This document shows positions 42,113 to 42,169 of a stretch of 42,169 nucleotides of DNA, one piece after another (the first letter of the stretch is position 1; the number at the start of each line of letters is the position of its first letter). The DNA lies in assembly GCA_003605085.1 (NCBI GenBank), contig QZKD01000029.1, positions 1 to 42,169 of the forward strand. The letters run 5' to 3'. The DNA is from Acholeplasma sp. (GTDB lineage: Bacteria > Bacillota_I > Bacilli_A > Acholeplasmatales > Acholeplasmataceae). Under the pieces are notes generated by a model. It was not told the DNA's origin, did no database searches, and worked only from the letters and a program-made list of their open reading frames with translations. Both the position numbers and the translations under genes were made by a program.

Positions 42113-42169
42113 TTAGATAGCCATATGCCTGTATTCTAAAGGTGTATGGCTTTTTAATTTGCGTTGAAT
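42113..42169 (-). mobile_element. IS3-family transposase C-terminus, cut by window edge
   Basis: The minus strand encodes 18 residues, IQRKLKSHTPLEYRHMAI, then TAA. This matches the characteristic end of IS3-family (IS150 group) OrfB transposases, where a YN..RIQ.KLKG.SP.EYR motif closes the DDE domain. The rest of the element continues beyond 42169. Whether it is intact cannot be seen. It sits 53 bases after the deaminase stop, so the insertion did not break a visible gene. Confidence 0.7.

Noticed and set aside
1-42169. CRISPR array, prophage, tRNA or rRNA genes
   Set aside because: I saw no regularly spaced repeats, no phage genes, and no cloverleaf or rRNA segments on either strand.
1-42169. 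Mycoplasma genetic code (TGA as Trp)
   Set aside because: Several genes end in TGA at the expected family length (for example fhs), and tryptophans are encoded by TGG, so the standard bacterial code applies.

Overview
The window is a gene-dense, AT-rich chromosome segment from a fermentative, probably anaerobic low-GC Gram-positive bacterium (Bacillota). Gene order rnmV-rsmA-ispE-spoVG-prs-pth-mfd is a trimmed version of the Bacillus cluster, with veg, purR, yabJ, glmU and ctc absent. TGA acts as a stop (for example at the end of fhs), so this is not a code-4 Mycoplasma. The short SRP RNA, trimmed clusters, Rnf complex and pyruvate formate-lyase would fit a lineage near the Mollicutes that keeps the standard code (Izemoplasma-like). 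That placement is inference. Almost all genes lie on the minus strand; only a HIT hydrolase, uppP and a guanine-deaminase-like gene lie on plus.

Layout. 1-4875: rsmG (cut by the window edge), mnmG, transketolase and an unknown two-helix membrane protein. 4944-6372: SRP RNA, tadA, tdk, rpmE. 6479-16027: a tightly coupled operon read glyA-rnfC-rnfD-rnfG2-rnfG1-rnfE-rnfA-[69-aa four-Cys protein]-rnfB-apbE-NusG_II protein-Gx transporter. 16169-17433: yebC-type regulator and pyrophosphatase; ppa has its own promoter, a guanine-type purine riboswitch, an extra structured segment and a terminator. 17742-23256: folD, fhs, pflA, pflB, a set that makes formate from pyruvate and loads it onto tetrahydrofolate. 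23413-33421: aminotransferase, mfd, pth, prs, spoVG, ispE, rsmA, rnmV and an HD phosphohydrolase. 33461-38144: PduL-type phosphotransacylase, HIT protein, a histidine kinase/response regulator pair, and serS behind a serine T-box. 38150-42060: galU, a DUF368 protein divergent from uppP, an unknown 158-aa protein and a purine/cytosine deaminase. 42071-42169: the end of an IS3-family insertion sequence.

How it works together. PFL and PduL turn pyruvate into acetyl-CoA, formate and acetyl-phosphate. Fhs, FolD and GlyA feed formate and serine carbon into the one-carbon pool. The Rnf complex would couple NADH/low-potential carriers to an ion gradient. GalU, UppP and DUF368 point to sugar-nucleotide and undecaprenyl-phosphate-based envelope polymers.

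The most unusual item is the Rnf locus. It has two tandem RnfG paralogues, each with two FMN-binding domains, giving five predicted covalent FMN sites when RnfD is included. Its RnfB has only the membrane anchor and first Fe-S motif and lacks the ferredoxin domains. A small four-cysteine membrane protein resembling NqrM lies between rnfA and rnfB, and the operon ends in an ApbE/NusG_II/Gx trio that recalls flavin-based extracellular electron transfer loci.
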